This document shows, piece after piece, positions 63,529 through 64,000 of a DNA stretch of 64,000 nt; positions within the stretch are counted from its first letter, which is position 1; every line of letters begins with the position of its first letter. The position numbers were made by a program, and so were the translations under genes. Source of the DNA: Schistocephalus solidus (lineage: Eukaryota; Platyhelminthes; Cestoda; Diphyllobothriidea; Diphyllobothriidae). The DNA lies in the NCBI GenBank assembly GCA_017591395.1, contig WEDG01004057.1, positions 1 to 64,000 on the forward strand, written 5' to 3'. A model generated the notes under the pieces. The model had not been told where the DNA came from. It did not search any database and saw nothing but the letters and a program-made list of their open reading frames with translations.

Positions 63529-63534
<6 letters not shown>
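61345..63534 (+). mobile_element. Penelope-like element, nearly full length but frameshifted
   Basis: The N-terminal PADIGRSTVVLDKTD box is at about 61380-61430. RT follows from 61468 (RFYGLPKVHK, SFDVTSLFPSIP, GTPMGSPLSGFIAEAVLQKL), with YVDDTF readable in a shifted frame near 62090. LPFLDVLVHRKSNGH is at 62205-62250. The linker is at 62339-62620. The GIY-YIG endonuclease is in broken frames at 62660-62976 (TRVTEHVRAVRRMDPLSLVA). At least three frameshifts are present. The 3' UTR runs to an (AT)n tract at 63535-63584, and the 5' end abuts a short TA run (61330-61343). It is a different family from the pair at 19-21 kb. Confidence 0.85.

Positions 63535-63584
<50 letters not shown>
63535..63584. 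repeat. (AT)n tract
   Basis: About 50 bp of pure dinucleotide between the 3' end of the PLE at 61345-63534 and the small inverted-repeat element at 63585-63958. Confidence 0.9.
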
Positions 63585-63585
<1 letters not shown>

Positions 63586-63953
63586 AATAGCTGATGCAGA
63601 GAGCATTCCGACATGAGACAGTGAAGAAGACAGACTAGTCTGAAAATTGAGTTGTACCCAAGGATTATCAAGTTGGTCAAACCAACCCGTCATCAGACGA
63701 AATGAACAGAGGAGAAAGTGAAATGTTCAGACGACCAGTTTGCCATCTCCCATCCCCTACGACACAGGGAGCTCTTAAAGTCTTCTCCCCTTACCGGCCT
63801 GAATCCCATCCCTCTCACCCCAGTTGGTTGTCTGTCCTGTAGCACAAACTGGTCGTCAGACCATTTCACTTTCCCTCTGTTTATTTTATCTGACGACAGG
63901 TTGGTGTAACCAACTTGAACATTCACGAGTACAACTCCATTATTTGACGAGCC

Positions 63954-63958
<5 letters not shown>
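63585..63958. mobile_element. Small inverted-repeat element with PLE-like termini
   Basis: About 374 bp lie between two (AT)n tracts. Both ends carry the same terminal motif as the PLE pair at 19-21 kb, one on the minus strand (63655-63696) and one on the plus strand (63890-63931). The adjacent inner sequences also form inverted arms: 63710-63745 against 63840-63885, including AAACTGGTCGTC and its complement. No protein is encoded. It looks like a non-autonomous derivative of a PLE terminus. Confidence 0.6.

Positions 63959-63994
<36 letters not shown>
63957..63994. repeat. (AT)n tract at window end
   Basis: About 38 bp of AT dinucleotide directly after the plus-strand PLE-like terminus (GAGCCTACCTT). 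Confidence 0.9.
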
Positions 63995-63995
<1 letters not shown>

Positions 63996-64000
63996 CAATC

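Overview
The window is nuclear DNA of a repeat-rich metazoan, most likely a flatworm and probably a cestode of the Spirometra/diphyllobothriid kind. The evidence is indirect: intron-rich animal genes, one intron of only 32 nt, Penelope-like elements, CR1-like and RTE-like LINEs, a Merlin DNA transposon relic, a tRNA-headed SINE family in many copies and long triplet arrays. The species assignment is inference. No bacterial operon, CRISPR array or rRNA was seen, and no free-standing tRNA; every tRNA-like sequence sits at the head of a SINE.

Five gene models stand out. Each was assembled by hand from splice sites and phase-compatible open exons. (1) About 4.4-16.5 kb, + strand: a beta-propeller-like protein, unidentified, with at least six well supported exons. 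(2) 28.1-32.5 kb, + strand: a five-exon gene for a 171-aa unidentified protein. (3) 42.6-44.1 kb, + strand: a complete three-exon homologue of CIMIP2C (FAM166C), a ciliary microtubule inner protein. (4) 44.4-55.3 kb, - strand: nine exons for the C-terminal two thirds of glutamine:fructose-6-phosphate aminotransferase (GFPT), ending with the true stop codon. Its N-terminal glutaminase exons were not found. (5) 56.7-57.3 kb, + strand: a compact two-exon gene for a 100-aa unidentified protein. CIMIP2C and GFPT converge tail to tail, 280 bp apart.

Most of the rest is mobile or repetitive DNA. RTE-like LINE pieces lie at both ends (0.2-1.9 and 58.4-59.8 kb). CR1-like LINE relics fill 33.5-41.8 kb. 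Penelope-like elements include a head-to-head inverted pair (18.7-21.4 kb), a nearly full-length decayed copy (61.3-63.5 kb) and fragments at 8.3 and 24 kb. The tRNA-related SINE recurs at about 2.6, 4.9, 7.6, 13.6, 31, 48, 51, 53.6 and 55.6 kb, often as head-to-tail dimers. A triplet AGC array of about 1 kb sits inside one SINE in an intron of gene 2. Degenerate telomere-like tracts recur at about 6.4, 14.6, 17.2, 25.9, 28.4 and 56.4 kb.

The host genes do not form an operon. The genes of known family act in hexosamine synthesis (GFPT) and in the axoneme (CIMIP2C).
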